Shown here: piece after piece, positions 63,452 through 64,000 of the stretch
Layout: each line of letters begins with the position of its first letter
How positions within the stretch are numbered: the first letter of the stretch is position 1
Origin: Campylorhamphus procurvoides
Taxonomy: Eukaryota; Chordata; Aves; Passeriformes; Dendrocolaptidae
DNA length: 64,000 bases
NCBI GenBank assembly: GCA_013396655.1
Contig: WBMV01005979.1
Location: forward strand, 1-64,000
Reading direction: 5' to 3'
Position numbers and translations under genes: made by a program
The notes under the pieces: generated by a model
The model's database searches: none
Seen by the model: the letters and a program-made list of their open reading frames with translations, nothing else
What the model was told of the DNA's origin: nothing

Positions 63452-64000
63452 ATGTTAAGAATTTTACTTAAGGAATGTTGTGGAATTCACAAAACCCCAA
63501 ATATTTAATAAATGCTTTTGTTGTAAGAAGTGCAAGTCATTTTTTAAAGGCACATAAACTGAATAGCTACTGTGACAACTTTGCCAAAGAACCTTCCATT
63601 GTACCTTTTCAGCTGTTGGCCTAATTGGTATCCATGAAAATGTGCAGCTAACATCACTGCCATGTATTGAGAGCTGAACAACTGTGTCCTGCTTAATTCT
63701 TTGCATATTATTCTTGAATTGCAGCATCCCTGCTATTTCTAACAGTGGTGTTCTCTGTTATATTTGTTAATCTTAATAATTTATAGAGTATTTGGTTCTT
63801 CATATGCCTGGGTATATGAGTTCCTGGGGAGTGGAGACAGATAAGTTTTTTTCGACCTCCTGACTTACAAAAAATTAGAAGAGAAGAAAAACTGGATCAT
63901 CAAAATGCAACAGGTCTGATTTATCTCTGTTACTCCCAAGTTGTGTATTACACCACTTGGATCATGGAAATTAAATAGATGCAGCCTGGGTGTGACTCTT
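63452..64000. other. No recognisable gene
   Basis: AT-rich DNA after the LTR. An 87-codon minus-strand frame (63464-63727) is unrecognised. Confidence 0.45.

Overview
This window looks like gene-poor chromosomal DNA from a bird. The evidence is repeated CR1 LINE fragments ending in the usual avian 3' tail (a TTGGACT..GATGATCT..AGGTC..TTCCAACC core followed by short ATTCTATG-type repeats), one solo LTR of a type I recall as a common avian ERVL-like LTR, AT-rich sequence with few CpGs, and very few SINEs. The species cannot be named from the sequence. A single N at 38706 shows it is a draft assembly.

Layout. Positions 1-460 are a strong CpG island with a GC box, probably the promoter or first exon of a gene whose body lies to the left or whose exons I cannot see. 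From 461 to about 25 kb I find no recognisable exon, only an old antisense CR1/L3-type LINE (about 9540-10740), a simple repeat, possible relics and AT-rich blocks that could be conserved regulatory DNA. From 25 to 29 kb two CR1 pieces lead to the only recognisable host protein-coding sequence: a broken minus-strand copy of a CNNM (ancient conserved domain/cyclin M metal transporter) gene at 27570-28505, with a CR1 tail abutting its 5' end. Between 35.7 and 39.7 kb lie a short CR1 and a long CR1 carrying reverse-transcriptase remnants. The long one is split by the N, and the 486 bases on each side of the N are the same sequence with one mismatch, so it is almost certainly an unmerged contig overlap. 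The region from 39.7 to 63 kb holds a 44-bp tandem duplication, a reverse-oriented CR1, two old CR1 relics, a small isolated CpG-rich patch near 59.1 kb with a consensus minus-strand splice donor, and a hairpin. A solo LTR at about 63022-63451 closes the window.

I found no intact gene, tRNA, rRNA, CRISPR array or operon. The longest open frames (up to 175 codons) match no family I recognise and fit chance expectation for 64 kb. I see no new biological system here. The most useful observations are the assembly duplication, the CNNM pseudogene, the orphan CpG patch and a few candidate regulatory blocks.
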